Source: Defluviicoccus vanus
GTDB lineage: Bacteria; Pseudomonadota; Alphaproteobacteria; Rhodospirillales; Defluviicoccaceae
Direction: 5' to 3'
NCBI RefSeq assembly: GCF_014672695.1
Contig: NZ_CP053923.1
Coordinates: 2,972,960-2,979,467 of the forward strand
DNA: 6,508 nt
Part shown: positions 5,859 through 6,508 of the stretch, piece by piece
Layout: each line of letters starts with the position of its first letter
How positions within the stretch are numbered: the stretch's first letter is position 1
Notes under the pieces: generated by a model
The model's database searches: none
What the model was told of the DNA's origin: nothing
Seen by the model: only the letters and a program-made list of their open reading frames with translations
Made by a program: the position numbers and the translations under genes

Positions 5859-6508
5859 CCCCCTCAGATCGCGACTGCTTTGTCACTCCTTAGTCCTCCG
5901 AAGGCGGCTCTGAGCAAACTGACGGCCAATCGTCTGGGCCATCGGCCGTACGCCGTCTGGGGAGCGGGCATTGGACTAGCGATCGGTGCCTTGGCGATTA
6001 TCCTGGCTACGATACCGTTCGGGCTCGCTTGGCAGCAACGCCTCGATCTGGCGTGGCTGTTTCGCCTGCGCGGAGCGCTGACGCCACCGTCGGACGTGGT
6101 GATCGTCGCCATGGACAAGGAGTCGGCCGACGCGCTCGACCTGCCGACAAACCCCACGGAATGGCCCCGGGCGTTGCATGCCCGCCTCATCGACACGCTT
6201 ACCGCCAGCGGAGCCCAACTCATCGCGTTCGATGTCAACTTTGCAGGGCGGCGAGACGATGCGGAAGACCGCCTTGCTTTCGCCGATGCAATGTCCCGTT
6301 CACGTCGTGTCCTCCTGCTCGAACAGCTGGAGCACCGCCAAAAGGTCGTAGCGACAGGAGACGCGCAAAGCGGCCTTTCACTCGAAGAGCGGCGCTTGCC
6401 ATTACCGATGTTTGCCGAGGCGGCTCTCGGAACGGCGCCGTTTCCGCTCCCAAGATGGCCCAGCCGCGTCGACCGGTTTTGGACCTTCCTCGATCGGTAC
6501 GGGGAATC
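5823..6508 (+). CDS. CHASE2-domain membrane sensor protein, N-terminal part (3' end outside window)
   Basis: The frame is open from just after a TGA (5811-5813) to the right edge, 228 codons from GTG 5823. A hydrophobic helix (AVWGAGIGLAIGALAIILAT, about residues 44-63) anchors the protein. It is followed by LFRLRGAL, DVVIVAMDKESADAL, WPRALHARLIDTLTASGAQ, LIAFDVNF and DDAEDRLAFADAM, the ordered blocks of a CHASE2 extracytoplasmic sensory domain. CHASE2 proteins usually continue into more membrane helices and then an output domain (adenylate cyclase, histidine kinase, GGDEF or protein kinase); that part is outside the window, so the output is unknown. The start is uncertain: GTG 5823 and TTG 5880 are the in-frame candidates, neither with a good ribosome-binding site, and recognisable protein begins only near LTANRLGHRPY (about 5919). 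The sequence in front may be foreign, with the native start lost. Confidence 0.75.
   Translation, partial: MRNAALSGLNWGPPQIATALSLLSPPKAALSKLTANRLGHRPYAVWGAGIGLAIGALAIILATIPFGLAWQQRLDLAWLFRLRGALTPPSDVVIVAMDKESADALDLPTNPTEWPRALHARLIDTLTASGAQLIAFDVNFAGRRDDAEDRLAFADAMSRSRRVLLLEQLEHRQKVVATGDAQSGLSLEERRLPLPMFAEAALGTAPFPLPRWPSRVDRFWTFLDRYGE

Overview
The window is GC-rich (roughly 60-65% by eye) and looks like an accessory region of an alphaproteobacterium, for example a genomic island or plasmid. I base that on composition, codon use and the types of insertion sequence present, so the taxon is an inference. No tRNA, rRNA or CRISPR array was seen.

Layout from left to right: (1) 2-544, the C-terminal part of an IS1182-like DDE transposase that enters from the left edge and reads on into the next element. 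(2) 499-4412, an IS4-family, IS10-like insertion sequence. Its transposase is on the minus strand and carries a one-base frameshift near 830. (3) 1788-4400, a complete IS21-family element inserted inside the right terminal inverted repeat of the IS10-like element. It is bounded by TGT...ACA ends and a 6-bp target duplication, GGGATT. It encodes istA (broken by a one-base insertion near 3775) and istB (intact), both on the minus strand with an ATGA overlap. (4) 4413-4805, a non-coding stretch whose right half is AT-rich and contains several small inverted repeats. (5) 4806-5747, a RadC/JAB-family protein with an unusual N-terminal extension. (6) 5764-5858, short repeated motifs resembling a mobile-element end. 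(7) from about 5823 to the right edge, the start of a membrane-anchored CHASE2-domain sensor protein that runs out of the window.

The left two thirds is therefore a nest of insertions: an IS10-like element next to or in an IS1182 remnant, then an IS21 element in the tip of the IS10-like element. Both nested elements have a transposase gene with a single-base frameshift, so neither is likely to move by itself unless the shifts are sequencing errors. IstA and IstB would act together as transposase and ATPase helper. The RadC-like gene and the CHASE2 gene point the same way but are separated by repeats and are not an obvious operon. I do not see strong evidence for a new biological system; the best leads are the precise tip-in-tip insertion, the 32-bp palindrome at the end of istB, and the repeat block in front of the CHASE2 gene.
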